Assembly (NCBI RefSeq): GCF_002871945.2
Contig: NZ_CP126963.1
Span: 620,001-684,000 of the forward strand
Direction of reading: 5' to 3'
Origin: Gleimia hominis
GTDB taxonomy: Bacteria; Actinomycetota; Actinomycetes; Actinomycetales; Actinomycetaceae
Length of the DNA stretch: 64,000 bases
The notes beneath the pieces were generated by a model. The model was not told the DNA's origin and made no database searches. It saw only the letters and a list, made by a program, of their open reading frames with translations. This document shows, one piece after another, positions 54,096 through 63,740 of this stretch (its first letter is position 1; each line of letters opens with the position of its first letter). The position numbers and the translations under genes were made by a program.

Positions 54096-54842
54096 TCATT
54101 TCGATAACCTATCGACGGCGATACGCAAGAACTCTACCTGCAACTCACCAAGCGTTCCTGCGAGCTCCCGCGCCCGCGCATTCGCCCGCTCCTTATCCCC
54201 AGACCGGCCGCGCGCCCGCGTAGACTGCACGCTCATATCAATTAGATCCGCAGTTCGTTCCGCACCAGCCCGTACCGAACGCAGGTTCCGCGGCGCTATC
54301 CCCAAGTTCCGTGCAGACAAAATCAGCTGCACCACTCGGATCGAACGAGTTGGAAAATACCCCGCTAAATCTGGAGAAAGCAACCCCAGCTCAACTAGGT
54401 CCTCCACCTGTGACTTCGACACACCCGTCAGATCCATCAGTTGCCGCACCGAAATGAAACTCGAAGCTGGAGTTCGCGACTCGCCCCGGTCACTCACCAC
54501 GCGGGCAGCAGCGGGAACCTCAACGTCGTGGCCGGCATCCAACGCTAAAAGCTGCTCGTGAATCACCTTCAGAGGCAGATATGAATCTCGCTGCTGGGCA
54601 AGCACATAACGCAGACGTTTAATATCCGCTTCCGAATACTTGCGGTACCCCGCAGGAGTGCGATGCGGGTTAACGAGATCCTCATCTTCCAAATACCGGA
54701 TTTTAGAAACCGACAGTGCTGGGAACTCCGGTTTCACCCGCTCTAGAACCTGACTGATCGTGTACTTTGGCTGCCTACTCACATCCCGAGGCCAAGGCTC
54801 AAGCTCCCCCGAATGCTCCTGCAGCCTACGCGGCGCAGTCAC
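54096..54842 (-). CDS. ftsR: MerR-family regulator FtsR-like
   Basis: The 248-residue protein has a MerR DNA-binding domain near the N terminus (YTISQVLERVKPEFPALSVS, then KIRYLEDEDLVNPHRTPAGY) and a second winged-helix-like region (SFISVRQLMDLTGVSKSQVE). This two-domain form matches Rv1828 of mycobacteria and FtsR of corynebacteria, which activates ftsZ. The GTG start overlaps the garA stop codon by 4 bp (GTGA), so it is coupled with garA. No metal-binding cysteines are present. Confidence 0.87.
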   Translation of the reverse strand: MTAPRRLQEHSGELEPWPRDVSRQPKYTISQVLERVKPEFPALSVSKIRYLEDEDLVNPHRTPAGYRKYSEADIKRLRYVLAQQRDSYLPLKVIHEQLLALDAGHDVEVPAAARVVSDRGESRTPASSFISVRQLMDLTGVSKSQVEDLVELGLLSPDLAGYFPTRSIRVVQLILSARNLGIAPRNLRSVRAGAERTADLIDMSVQSTRARGRSGDKERANARARELAGTLGELQVEFLRIAVDRLSK

Positions 54843-55279
54843 TGCGCAGAAGGATGATACGTAAGACGGTACTTGCCGATCTGCACTTCGTCACCGGCCT
54901 CCAGCAAAGCTTGCTCTTCCCGCTCCCGGTTCACATACGTACCGTTGAGGGAACCGGAATCGCGCACCACGTAGCCTTCATCCGTACGGCGGAACTCACA
55001 GTGGCGGCGCGAAACAGTCACATCATCCAAGAAAATATCCGCCTTCGGACTCCGCCCAGCGGTGGTGCGATCTCCGTCAAGTAGAAACCGTGCTCCCGAA
55101 TTAGGGCCGCGCTGCACAATCAACAGTGCAGAACCAGCTGGCAAGGCGTCAACCGCAGCCTGATCGCGTGGTGAAAGCGGCGTGCGGACGAACGTGTCCT
55201 CAGGAACATCCGAAGCGTGGCCAACTGTGCCAAAAACAGCGGTCTGTGACGGGTCGGGTGCATTATTGTTAATAGACAT
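54839..55279 (-). CDS. garA: FHA-domain metabolic regulator GarA/OdhI
   Basis: Small phosphothreonine-binding protein that inhibits 2-oxoglutarate dehydrogenase and, in mycobacteria, adjusts glutamate metabolism when unphosphorylated. The 146-residue protein has the FHA core with TAGRSPKADIFLDDVTVSRR (phosphopeptide-binding Arg and Ser) and SLNGTYVNRE. The N-terminal tail contains PEDTFVRTPLSP, in place of the ETTSVFR-like kinase site. It thus keeps a single Thr at the position that is normally two. ATG start with gaggcgg upstream. The glutamine synthetase gene glnA is elsewhere in the window. Confidence 0.9.
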   Translation of the reverse strand: MSINNNAPDPSQTAVFGTVGHASDVPEDTFVRTPLSPRDQAAVDALPAGSALLIVQRGPNSGARFLLDGDRTTAGRSPKADIFLDDVTVSRRHCEFRRTDEGYVVRDSGSLNGTYVNREREEQALLEAGDEVQIGKYRLTYHPSAQ

Positions 55280-55433
55280 CGCCGCCTCCTAATTTCGATA
55301 CTTCACACATCTTTACTACTCCTATTGTAGATTTCACTTCGTGTAATATCCACGGACTCGTTTAACATCGCCAGACTGATTCAGTGTTCGAGAACTCGTT
55401 TGATGTCGACAGAATCGTTTAATGCGTACCAGC

Positions 55434-56138
55434 TCAGGGAACAACCTGGGCATGCTCATAATCCACTGGTGCAACCGTAGAACGAATCACCAGATCCGGA
55501 ACCTTGGTGATATCCACCCGCGCTCCAAACCCACGCAGTTGCGAAGCAGCCCCACCGGCAATCTCCAACGCCGGAGCGATAGTATCCGCATTCCCGATAA
55601 CCGCCCACTCATACGGCGGTTCCAACTCCTTACCCGAAACCGCGATATTCTCCCCGCGCATCGTGATAAAAGAACTGGCGTTGATGCGGTTACCGTTCAG
55701 CTCAATCGCCTCCGCTCCCGCGTTCCGCAGCTCCCCCAACACCGTTACAAACAATGTGGCCCGAAGAGGTTCATCAGGGTAAATAGTCATTCTTATCCCC
55801 GGGCCCTCCACCGGTTTACGGCCCGACAGGATCTGCGCTACCGTCTGCTCCTTCTGCGCGGTTTCACGCGCCACCTCGGCCTGCGACTGCGCGCTCTCTA
55901 ACCGACGCAACTGCGCCTGCAAATCCCCGCGTTCAGACCGCAACTGTTCCTCCGAAGAACCCAGCTGGTCTAGCAGCGTCACCAGTTCCTCCTCAGACAA
56001 CCCCTCCAAAGGATCACTCCGACGCACCTTCAGCTGGGTCACCAACGCGAATCCAAGCAACAGACACAACAGAGCAATCACCACGTGCGTAGGTGAAATC
56101 GAAGTGTACAGTAGATCCCGCAACCGCCTTCTCGCCAT
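55434..56138 (-). CDS. DUF881 membrane-anchored protein (second copy)
   Basis: The 234-residue protein has one transmembrane helix (about 18-36), a coiled coil (about 45-100) and a DUF881 domain (about 100-225), with GPGIRMTIYPDEP, EAIELNGNRINASSFITM and PPYEWAVIGNADTI. Function is unknown; the family is found near divisome and cell-wall genes (Rv1825-like). It starts 3 bp after the small basic protein gene and is the last of the DUF881-sbp-DUF881 unit. Short imperfect repeats with actcgttt lie in the 154-bp gap before garA. Confidence 0.85.
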   Translation of the reverse strand: MARRRLRDLLYTSISPTHVVIALLCLLLGFALVTQLKVRRSDPLEGLSEEELVTLLDQLGSSEEQLRSERGDLQAQLRRLESAQSQAEVARETAQKEQTVAQILSGRKPVEGPGIRMTIYPDEPLRATLFVTVLGELRNAGAEAIELNGNRINASSFITMRGENIAVSGKELEPPYEWAVIGNADTIAPALEIAGGAASQLRGFGARVDITKVPDLVIRSTVAPVDYEHAQVVP

Positions 56139-56141
56139 GGC

Positions 56142-56474
56142 TTACGCTCCGAAAAGGTGCCGGCGAATGGCCCCGGCGTTAGAGAAGATTCGGATCCCAA
56201 GCACCACCAGCACGGCGGTGGTTAACGCGGCCCCGACGCCCAGCTGCACGCCAAGCAGCACCAAAAGCGAAGCCACCAGCACATTCCAGAAAAAAGAGAT
56301 TATGAACTGCTTGTCGTTAAACTGCCCCTCCAGATAAGCGCGGGTCGCACCAAAAAGCGCATCCAAAGCCGCCACCACCGCAACCGGTAGGTAAGGCTGC
56401 AGCACTGCCGGCACCACCGGGTCTAAAACTATCCCCAGAACCACGCCGATAATCAACCCGAAAATCGCGATCAC
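56142..56474 (-). CDS. sbp: Small basic membrane protein (DUF1290, Sbp)
   Basis: The 110-residue hydrophobic protein has three to four membrane helices and family motifs GLIIGVVLGIVLDPVVPAVL and ALDALFGATRAYLEG, then FFWNVLVASLLVLLGVQLGV. It belongs to the small-basic-protein family (Rv1824, B. subtilis Sbp, near ftsZ). GTG start overlaps the upstream DUF881 stop by 4 bp. The function is not established. Confidence 0.88.
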   Translation of the reverse strand: MIAIFGLIIGVVLGIVLDPVVPAVLQPYLPVAVVAALDALFGATRAYLEGQFNDKQFIISFFWNVLVASLLVLLGVQLGVGAALTTAVLVVLGIRIFSNAGAIRRHLFGA

Positions 56475-57349
56475 TGCAATTCCTCCTTCATCAAGCGCGC
56501 CTGTTCTACCGTACGATTATTCGCCGCCGGCAGAACGAGGTTGTCTTTAATATCGATACGGGTCGAAATGTTGTACTCCCGATTCAACGCTGCAACATAC
56601 GTGCCCGTATCCCCGTTTGTAACCGCGGCCTGCAAATCACTGGCATCACCAATTGCCTGCAGCACATACGGTGGTTCAATGGGCCGGAAGTTAACCAAAA
56701 TCGCTCCGCCCGCCGTGCGCACAGACGTGGTTGGGCCAACCCGAACATCACCAAGCGTAATTCCTTCCGCACCACCGGCCCACAACGCGTTAATCAACAC
56801 CCGCAAATCTGCGTCCTGCACCCGGCCCTTCGCATCTGCATGCGCATCCTCCCGCACGGTTAGCACCACGCCCTCCCCCCGCAGCTCCTGCGACTGGGCT
56901 AACGCAACACTGTTACTATCCGCCGGGCGAGCACTGTCATCTTGCTTAGACAGAATCTGCACTTTGCCCTGCAAAGTATCCACCTCATCTTGAAGAGTAT
57001 TCACACTCTGCCGACTCATCTGAACCTGGCTGCGTAAAGACTTATTCACCACGTCACCCGAGTTAAGCTGCGCCAACAGACTGCGCGTACTCACCGTAAC
57101 CACTAGCCCGAGCACCACTGCAAGCACCAGCGTAACCACACGTCCCCAAGCCGACCGCTTCGGGCGCTCCCGCCCATTTCTTTGAGGTACTTTCGAATAC
57201 CCATAGTTCAGCGGATCATACAAAAGCTCCTGCAAAAGAGACATGGATGCGGCAGCATCCCGCTTGCGCAAAGCGGTTTTCTTCCCCGCCGCGGAACCAT
57301 TTCGCCCCGCACCACCCTCGTTTTCAACCGAGGCATCTACTCTAGCCAA
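56471..57349 (-). CDS. DUF881 membrane-anchored protein (first copy)
   Basis: The 292-residue protein has a polar N terminus (about 1-60), one membrane helix (about 73-92) and a coiled coil (about 95-135), followed by a DUF881 domain (about 150-270) with GEGVVLTVREDAHAD, ALWAGGAEGITLGDVRV and PPYVLQAIGDASDL. It matches Rv1823. The start is uncertain: TTG 57349 overlaps the pepN stop by 13 bp, and ATG codons downstream (about residue 35) would shorten it without losing the domain. Confidence 0.8.
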   Translation of the reverse strand: MARVDASVENEGGAGRNGSAAGKKTALRKRDAAASMSLLQELLYDPLNYGYSKVPQRNGRERPKRSAWGRVVTLVLAVVLGLVVTVSTRSLLAQLNSGDVVNKSLRSQVQMSRQSVNTLQDEVDTLQGKVQILSKQDDSARPADSNSVALAQSQELRGEGVVLTVREDAHADAKGRVQDADLRVLINALWAGGAEGITLGDVRVGPTTSVRTAGGAILVNFRPIEPPYVLQAIGDASDLQAAVTNGDTGTYVAALNREYNISTRIDIKDNLVLPAANNRTVEQARLMKEELQ

Positions 57350-59880
57350 GCCTGCTGTACCTCGAATCGTTGCCGCAAGTCATCTCGCTTTTCCTCCATT
57401 AAACGTCGCAAAGCAGCGGGCGCATCCGACTCACTCAGCCAGTACGACACCTGGTACAGCAGGGCCTGCGCATCCGCCGGATTCGACGCGTCAATCAGAT
57501 CTGGGAACGCTCCCGCCACGAACCGGTTGCCCATCCCGATCGAATGCTCCATCCAGTACGGCCCCACCTCGTCAAAGAAACCACCTGCGAAACCGGGCAC
57601 TTGGTTACCTATCCCGCCGACGGCAAGACCCGCCAGCACCGCGGACATCTCCTGATTAGTCAACTTGTCGGCAAGCACCATATCCCAAGCGTTTAGGCGC
57701 GACTTGCGTTCCGGAATCGCCGCCCCCGTCCGCAGGGCCCACACCCGGCCTTCACCCGTATTATCCTCCTGCCGCGCCGCATCCACCTGCGTTTGCGTAA
57801 ACCGACCGCGTGCTGCGAGGGCCACTCGGGCTCGCCACGCCAATGATGGCCCCACGGTAATTAGACTGCTGTTCTGGTTCGCAAGATCCTCTAGGAACCG
57901 GTTTTGCTCGGGGCGGTTAGAGCGGTCCAATGTAAGTGCCTGCACCGCCGCAGTTGCCCAAATGTGCTGCCGATCGCGCTCAGTTTCGTTAGCGCAGTTT
58001 TCCAATGCACGCTGAGCAAACCACGCAGCTCGTTCGTCCCGGTGGATACCTGGGGTGAAGTACCGCAAGGCTTTAACCGCTTGGTTGATCACGTCCTCTA
58101 ATACAGCATCCTCAGTCTCGCTTTCCGCGTGGCGACCCACGGCCTCTATGTACCGCGCGGGCGGGAGCTTCTGAGTGAGCATAGCCGCCCACAGAGCGGA
58201 CCACACCACGGCCCGAGAAGTAGGGTGCGCCATGCGGTGCACGTGATCGACAGCGTACGCCAAATCAGGCCCGTGCAGCTCAATGACGGCATACGTGAGG
58301 TCATCGTCGTTCAGCAAGATAAAATCCGCGCTCATCTGCTTTTCAGACAGTTCCAGCTCGTAAGTTTGCTGCCGAATCGTCACCTCAACCTGATCGACCC
58401 TAACCGCGTCCTCACCCTTGAAGAAGCCCACGCGAATAGTGTGCGGACGCATCACCTCACCTGCCTGGGTGATACTTAACAGCCGATCTTCACGCGAACA
58501 ACTGAGCCGGCTCGGCCCCGTTGTCTGCAACCACCGATGCGCCCAGTCTTTGAGGTCCGAACGCTCAGAATGAGCTTCTAGAACCTCAAGCAAATCATTA
58601 AGGGAAGCACTTGAAAAGGCGTGGCGCTTAAACAAATCACTCGCGCCCGCGTAAAACGCGCTCTCCCCAACGTACGCCACCAACTGTTTCAACACGGCCG
58701 CGCCCTTTGCGTAAGTGATGCCATCGAAGTTATGTTTCGCAGCATCCACGTCGGGAATCGACGCGGCAATCGGGTGGGTGGTAGAAAGCTGATCCTGATA
58801 GTAAGCCCACTCCTTGCGGCCCGCTGCGAACGTAGCCCACTCCCCTTTATATGGGGTGGCAGCCACCAGACCCGCACTGCCCTGGTTGTCCGCAAAAGAT
58901 TCCTTTAGCCACAAGTCGTCCCACCAGCGGGGCGTCACCAAATCCCCAAACCACATGTGGCACATTTCGTGAAAAATCGTATTCGCCCGCGACTGCCGCT
59001 CACTGCGCGTAGTGCGATCGCGCGAAATGTAGTTTTCGTTAAACGTCACGCACCCCGGGTTCTCCATTGCCCCCAAGTTGTATTCGGGAACAAACACCTG
59101 GTCGTACTTACCCCACGGGTACGTGTAGTTGTAGCGGGCGTGGTAAAAATCCAACCCCGCGCGCGTCACCGCCAGCACCTCGTCGGAATCCAAATACGGG
59201 GCTAGCGCAGCCCGGCAATACAGGGCCAGCGGCACATCCACTGGCTGCGAATCTGCGGCGCCACCGCGCCAAACCCCACCATCAACGCGCGTGTACGGGC
59301 CCGCGATCACCGCTGTAATATACGACGACAAGGGTGGCGTGCGGTCAAAAACTCGGGTCGTGAACGCCCCCTGCGTAGTTTCGGATACCTGCGGCTGATT
59401 AGATAACACCACCCAATCGGTATCCGCCGCAATCGTGAACTGCCACCGGGCCTTCAAATCTAGCTGGTCAAAACAAGCGTAAACCCGCCGCGCATCCGTG
59501 GGCTCATACTGCGTATACAGGTACGTGGCGCCATCTTCTGGATCCCGATACCGATGCAGCCCCTCACCGGTAGTTGAATACTTACACTGCGCTTCAACCC
59601 GCACTGTCAGCTCTACCCCAACTGGTAGGTTTGTAAGCGTTACCCGCCCGCCGTCAAACTCGTACTGTGCGGCGGCCCCGTTGACCTCAACAGAATCGAC
59701 ACTATCGGCAATCACATCTAGAAATGTTTCCGGCACGCGGGTGGTAAACGTCAACTCACTTACCGAAGTGAATGTCGTGCCCTCCCCCGCGGCCCCCGTT
59801 AAGTCCAACGTGACGTCGATTGTTTCCAGGTCGATTGTTTGACTCCGCTGAGCGGCTTCCTCGCGTGTAATCGTGTGCAT
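57337..59880 (-). CDS. pepN: Aminopeptidase N (M1 family)
   Basis: Zinc metallopeptidase that removes N-terminal residues. The 847-residue protein has the substrate-binding motif GAMENPG, the zinc motif HEMCHMWFGD with the downstream Glu in WLKESFADN, and the catalytic Tyr region GITYAKGAAVLKQL. A C-terminal ERAP1-like helical domain (about 520-830) completes the family architecture and normal length. ATG start at 59880. No secretion signal is visible, so it is probably cytoplasmic. Its end overlaps the DUF881 gene. Confidence 0.95.
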   Translation of the reverse strand: MHTITREEAAQRSQTIDLETIDVTLDLTGAAGEGTTFTSVSELTFTTRVPETFLDVIADSVDSVEVNGAAAQYEFDGGRVTLTNLPVGVELTVRVEAQCKYSTTGEGLHRYRDPEDGATYLYTQYEPTDARRVYACFDQLDLKARWQFTIAADTDWVVLSNQPQVSETTQGAFTTRVFDRTPPLSSYITAVIAGPYTRVDGGVWRGGAADSQPVDVPLALYCRAALAPYLDSDEVLAVTRAGLDFYHARYNYTYPWGKYDQVFVPEYNLGAMENPGCVTFNENYISRDRTTRSERQSRANTIFHEMCHMWFGDLVTPRWWDDLWLKESFADNQGSAGLVAATPYKGEWATFAAGRKEWAYYQDQLSTTHPIAASIPDVDAAKHNFDGITYAKGAAVLKQLVAYVGESAFYAGASDLFKRHAFSSASLNDLLEVLEAHSERSDLKDWAHRWLQTTGPSRLSCSREDRLLSITQAGEVMRPHTIRVGFFKGEDAVRVDQVEVTIRQQTYELELSEKQMSADFILLNDDDLTYAVIELHGPDLAYAVDHVHRMAHPTSRAVVWSALWAAMLTQKLPPARYIEAVGRHAESETEDAVLEDVINQAVKALRYFTPGIHRDERAAWFAQRALENCANETERDRQHIWATAAVQALTLDRSNRPEQNRFLEDLANQNSSLITVGPSLAWRARVALAARGRFTQTQVDAARQEDNTGEGRVWALRTGAAIPERKSRLNAWDMVLADKLTNQEMSAVLAGLAVGGIGNQVPGFAGGFFDEVGPYWMEHSIGMGNRFVAGAFPDLIDASNPADAQALLYQVSYWLSESDAPAALRRLMEEKRDDLRQRFEVQQAWLE

Positions 59881-60027
59881 TCTCTCAGTTTAGTATGGGT
59901 CTGACAGTTAGGTTTAATCTGTGTCTCACAGTTCTGACGATTAAGATCAGCGATTTGCCCCGCGCTCCACCAGCGGTCATATAGTAGTGACTGTCCCTAT
60001 CCCACTGCTCATAGATATGGATAATTA

Positions 60028-61950
60028 ATGTCAACTAAAGACATCGATCCAGTTAATTACAAACCTCCTTTCGGAAAAACACTTCTTCTATCAACCCAAC
60101 ACGTTCTCGCGTTTTACGCAGGCGCCGTTGTAGTTCCACTCGTGATTGCCGGCGGGTTAAACTTAACTCCAGCACAGACAATCCACCTGATCAACGCCGA
60201 CCTGTTCACCTGCGGAATCGCCACTTTGATTCAGTCGGTCGGATTTTGGAAAATCGGCGTTCGCCTCCCGATCATTCAAGGCGTCACCACCACCGCGATC
60301 TCCCCTATTATTGCAATCGGACTCGCAGTAACCGGGCCCGACGGGGGTGCCGAGGGCCTGCCCACCATATACGGTTCCATCATCGTGGCAGGGTTATTCA
60401 CTTTCCTCGCCGCCCCCTATTTCGCAAAAATCGTGAGGTTCTTTCCACCCGTAGTGATCGGCACAGTCCTCGCCACCATGGGCATCACCCTGCTGGGTGT
60501 GTCCGCCGGCGACATCATCAATCGGGTTGACGAAATGCAACCACCCCAACCGATCGCCATGCGTTCCCTCGCGTACGCCGCTGGCACGCTGCTCATAATC
60601 ATCCTCGTGCAACGCTTTTTCCGTGGATTCCTCGGAACCATATCCGTGCTGCTCGGGCTCGTAATCGGCACCGGAGTGGCAATTGCGCTTGGCGACGCGT
60701 CCTTTAGCGAAGTCGGCACCTCGCACTGGTTAGGGGTCACCACCCCGTTCTACTTTGGCGCCCCCCGATTTGCCCTAAGCGGGATTATTTCGATGATTAT
60801 CGTCATGATCATCACCATGGTGGAAACCACCGGCGACGTCTTCGCCTGCGGCGAGATCGTGGGCCGGCGCATCACCCGCGACCACATTGCCCGCGCACTT
60901 CGCGCCGACGGCCTGTCCACCACCCTCGGGGGCATCCTCAACTCGTTCCCGTACACGTGTTTTGCCCAGAACGTGGGGCTCGTGCGGCTCACCGGCGTAA
61001 AGTCTCGCTGGGTCGTAGCGCTCGCCGGGGGCCTCATGATAATTCTTGGCATTATTCCCAAAGCCGGCGCCGTAGTCGCGTCGATTCCCGGGCCGGTTCT
61101 GGGAGCGGCTTCGCTTGCCCTATTCGCGAACGTGGCGCTCGTGGGCATCCAAATGCTCAGTAAAGTTGATCTGCACGACGCGCGTAACTCCGCCATCGTC
61201 ACCACTTCGCTCGGCCTAGCTATGCTCGTGTCTTTCAAACCCGACATCGCGAACGTCTTCCCCTCGTGGGCACAAATATTCTTCGCTTCCGGCGTGACAA
61301 TCGGGTCCATAACCGCAATCGTGCTCAACCTCGTGTTCTTCCACCTGGTGAAAACCCGCGGTGAGGACGTGGCACTCACTAAAGGTAAACGACTCACACT
61401 CAGTGACGTTAATGCGATGGACAAAACCCAGTTCGTCCACACGTTCAAACGCTTGTTCAATGACGCCACCTGGCCGGTGGAACGCGCCTACCAGTCGAAA
61501 CCATTCGAAGATGTGCAGCACTTGCGTGACGCGTTCCAAGAGGCCGTGCTCACCGCCAGCCGCTCGGATCAAGACACGCTGATTAGTGCGTACCCCGACA
61601 TGGCGCAGCTACTGCTTTCAGACGAAGGGGCTGCGCAGCAGATTTCGCAAGACATTGGCTCCCTGGCGCTGGATCAAATGGACGACAAAGAACGCGAAGA
61701 AATCCAAGAACTATCCGACCGGTACCGCAAGAGATTTGCCATGCCGTTCGTGGCATGCCTCGGCGCGCTCACCTCGCGGGAACAAATCGCGAAAAAAGGG
61801 TTGCGCCGGCTAGAGAACTCTCCGGTGCAAGAACGAATCGTCGTCCTGTCTGAAATCGTGGAGATCGCGAACGACCGGTTCTCCATCATGCTCACAAACG
61901 CGAACCCGGTACGGACCGCGTGGTCACGCAAATTCGAACGCCTCGACTAG
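60028..61950 (+). CDS. NCS2 nucleobase permease fused to an OHCU-decarboxylase-like domain
   Basis: The N-terminal part (about 1-445) is a nucleobase:cation symporter of the NCS2 family, with about 12-14 membrane helices and motifs IQGVTTTAISPIIAIG and ITMVETTGDVFACGEIVGRR, and is likely a urate/xanthine or uracil importer. Residues about 454-630 resemble 2-oxo-4-hydroxy-4-carboxy-5-ureidoimidazoline (OHCU) decarboxylase, the third step of urate breakdown: LTLSDVNAMDKTQF, AYPDMAQLL and RYRKRFAMPFVACLG. The catalytic His of the HPDLA motif is Tyr522 (tac at 61591-61593); one base separates it from His. No urate oxidase or HIU hydrolase gene is in the window. The tail may have become structural or regulatory. 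ATG start; no ribosome site of note. Confidence 0.88.
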   Translation: MSTKDIDPVNYKPPFGKTLLLSTQHVLAFYAGAVVVPLVIAGGLNLTPAQTIHLINADLFTCGIATLIQSVGFWKIGVRLPIIQGVTTTAISPIIAIGLAVTGPDGGAEGLPTIYGSIIVAGLFTFLAAPYFAKIVRFFPPVVIGTVLATMGITLLGVSAGDIINRVDEMQPPQPIAMRSLAYAAGTLLIIILVQRFFRGFLGTISVLLGLVIGTGVAIALGDASFSEVGTSHWLGVTTPFYFGAPRFALSGIISMIIVMIITMVETTGDVFACGEIVGRRITRDHIARALRADGLSTTLGGILNSFPYTCFAQNVGLVRLTGVKSRWVVALAGGLMIILGIIPKAGAVVASIPGPVLGAASLALFANVALVGIQMLSKVDLHDARNSAIVTTSLGLAMLVSFKPDIANVFPSWAQIFFASGVTIGSITAIVLNLVFFHLVKTRGEDVALTKGKRLTLSDVNAMDKTQFVHTFKRLFNDATWPVERAYQSKPFEDVQHLRDAFQEAVLTASRSDQDTLISAYPDMAQLLLSDEGAAQQISQDIGSLALDQMDDKEREEIQELSDRYRKRFAMPFVACLGALTSREQIAKKGLRRLENSPVQERIVVLSEIVEIANDRFSIMLTNANPVRTAWSRKFERLD

Positions 61951-62028
61951 GCTGGCACGCCGGAGCTACTCTGGGTCCTGCGGGCAGCCGTTGAAAGCGC
62001 TGGCAAGCAAAAATCTAAGTAAAACTCT

Positions 62029-62065
62029 AGGGGTGCTGATCCAAGTCGATCAGCACCCCTTTTTC
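62029..62065 (+). terminator. Terminator after the permease
   Basis: A perfect 13-bp stem (62029-62041 with 62048-62060), 6-base loop and tttt tail, 79 bp after the stop codon. It may also serve the convergent minus-strand gene. Confidence 0.9.
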
Positions 62066-62201
62066 GTCACCTTTATCAACCGATGCCTACCAGATATGGG
62101 ACAGTTACCTAGTAATGCCTGCCATCTGATGGCCAGTAACCCTCAGGAGAACGCCTCCTCGCCTACCGCCAATCGCCGGCTGTTCTGAAGTGGGAGCGGG
62201 C

Positions 62202-63596
62202 CTAGTCTTTATGCGCCACAGCTTCGGCCGCCTCATCCTTCAAAGCAGCGTCATCGCTGTCGTTCGCCTGCGCAGCCTCTTCTGCCTCGTCCGACTGCTC
62301 GGTCTCCTCGGTATCCAGCAGGTACGGCTGTGCTTCTTCCTCCGTGAATTCTTCTACATCAGAGTCCGCAACGAGTTCAGTTGCCACCTCATGGTGAATC
62401 TGATCAGACAAATCGGAGTTCTCCACATTCGAATCTTCGATAGTGCGAGTAAGTTCCGTGCGGTGCTTGCGCTGGAAGCGCTTGCGCGGATGCAACTTAC
62501 GCTGAATCAGATCGCGTACCCGCTCGCGCCGCTCGTGTTCTTCCGTAATCTCTCCATAGGAACGCAGCCACGACACCACCAGAATTGCAACCATCGCCAC
62601 GCCCAAATAACCCAGGATTGGGAACAGCCACGAAATCAGTGACTTGAACCCCAGGAAGCTGAATACGAATCCCGCCAGCGTGCTCAAAATCAATGCGGGG
62701 CGGAACCAACTTGGTTTCACCGCTTCCGCACGTTTTGCGAGCGCGTAGTAGATCCCGATTGCCGTATTGAAAATCATTAGATAAATAACGATCGCCATGA
62801 TTACGCCCACGGTGGGGTGAATCGCGTCCATGAGCGCGAGCATGGGCAAGTCTGCGTCTCTAACTTTATCTATTGCAGACAGTAACCCAACGGCGGACAG
62901 TACCAGGAGCACGCCGAACAGAGAACCTCCTGCGACACCGCCCAGACCGGCAGCTCGGGTATTCAACTGGTCCCCACCCATGACGAGCGCCATCGAGATC
63001 GCGAGGACGAGGGCTAAGCCAACGTAGTTAATTGCCGACAGCCACCACGGGGGCATTGCGGGAGTGATCTTACTTGCCGCTTGTGCCGCAGCGGTGAACG
63101 TGAGGTCCGATTGGCTGATTGCGTAACCGGCACCGAGCACGAGTAGCACCACGATCAGCGGCGTAATCGCCCCAATCAAAGTGGTGACTTTGTCTACGTC
63201 CAGGAACCCGGCTGCAATAACCAGAACCGCCATCAGCGCAGCCCCAACCCAGATGGGCAGGCCGAACTGCTGATTCAGGTTAGCGCCCCCACCTGCGATC
63301 ATTACGAATCCGAAGCAGAAGAGGGTGAATATGAGGATACCGTCCAGAATCCAAGACACTATCGGGTGGGTTACCTCGTCCAGCACAGACTTGTGCTCAC
63401 GAGCCCGGTAATAGGAGCCTAACTGCAAAATAGCATCCCCGGAAATCGCCATGACAATCCCGGTTATGACTGCGCCGACAACCCCCCACTTACCGAATGC
63501 GACAAAGTACTGCAGGAGCTCTTGTCCGGATGCAAACCCAGCCCCCACAACCATGCCTAGGAACGCCATCGCGATTTTAATTATTTTTTTGAACAT
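62202..63596 (-). CDS. YkvI-like membrane transporter with charged cytoplasmic tail
   Basis: The 464-residue protein has about ten to eleven membrane helices in residues 1-340, beginning IIKIAMAFLGMVVGAGFASG, the pattern of the YkvI family, distant relatives of amino acid/APC transporters. The substrate is unknown. The C-terminal tail (about 342-464) is unusual: first basic (RKLHPRKRFQRKHR), then very acidic and rich in Glu, Asp and Ala, probably disordered. ATG 63596 is chosen, with agaaag upstream, because the hydrophobic family start follows at once; 63755 would add 53 polar residues. Confidence 0.82.
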   Translation of the reverse strand: MFKKIIKIAMAFLGMVVGAGFASGQELLQYFVAFGKWGVVGAVITGIVMAISGDAILQLGSYYRAREHKSVLDEVTHPIVSWILDGILIFTLFCFGFVMIAGGGANLNQQFGLPIWVGAALMAVLVIAAGFLDVDKVTTLIGAITPLIVVLLVLGAGYAISQSDLTFTAAAQAASKITPAMPPWWLSAINYVGLALVLAISMALVMGGDQLNTRAAGLGGVAGGSLFGVLLVLSAVGLLSAIDKVRDADLPMLALMDAIHPTVGVIMAIVIYLMIFNTAIGIYYALAKRAEAVKPSWFRPALILSTLAGFVFSFLGFKSLISWLFPILGYLGVAMVAILVVSWLRSYGEITEEHERRERVRDLIQRKLHPRKRFQRKHRTELTRTIEDSNVENSDLSDQIHHEVATELVADSDVEEFTEEEAQPYLLDTEETEQSDEAEEAAQANDSDDAALKDEAAEAVAHKD

Positions 63597-63740
63597 GTGC
63601 TTTCTACCATTAAAGGTCTCTCGGGGCTTCGAACGGTTCAACGTTACCGACAAAACCCGCCCAATGCATATGGAGTGTGGCGGAAGGTACGTGAAAACTA
63701 CGAGGTGTTCGTCACGGTAGTTTCCTGATACTTTTATTAC

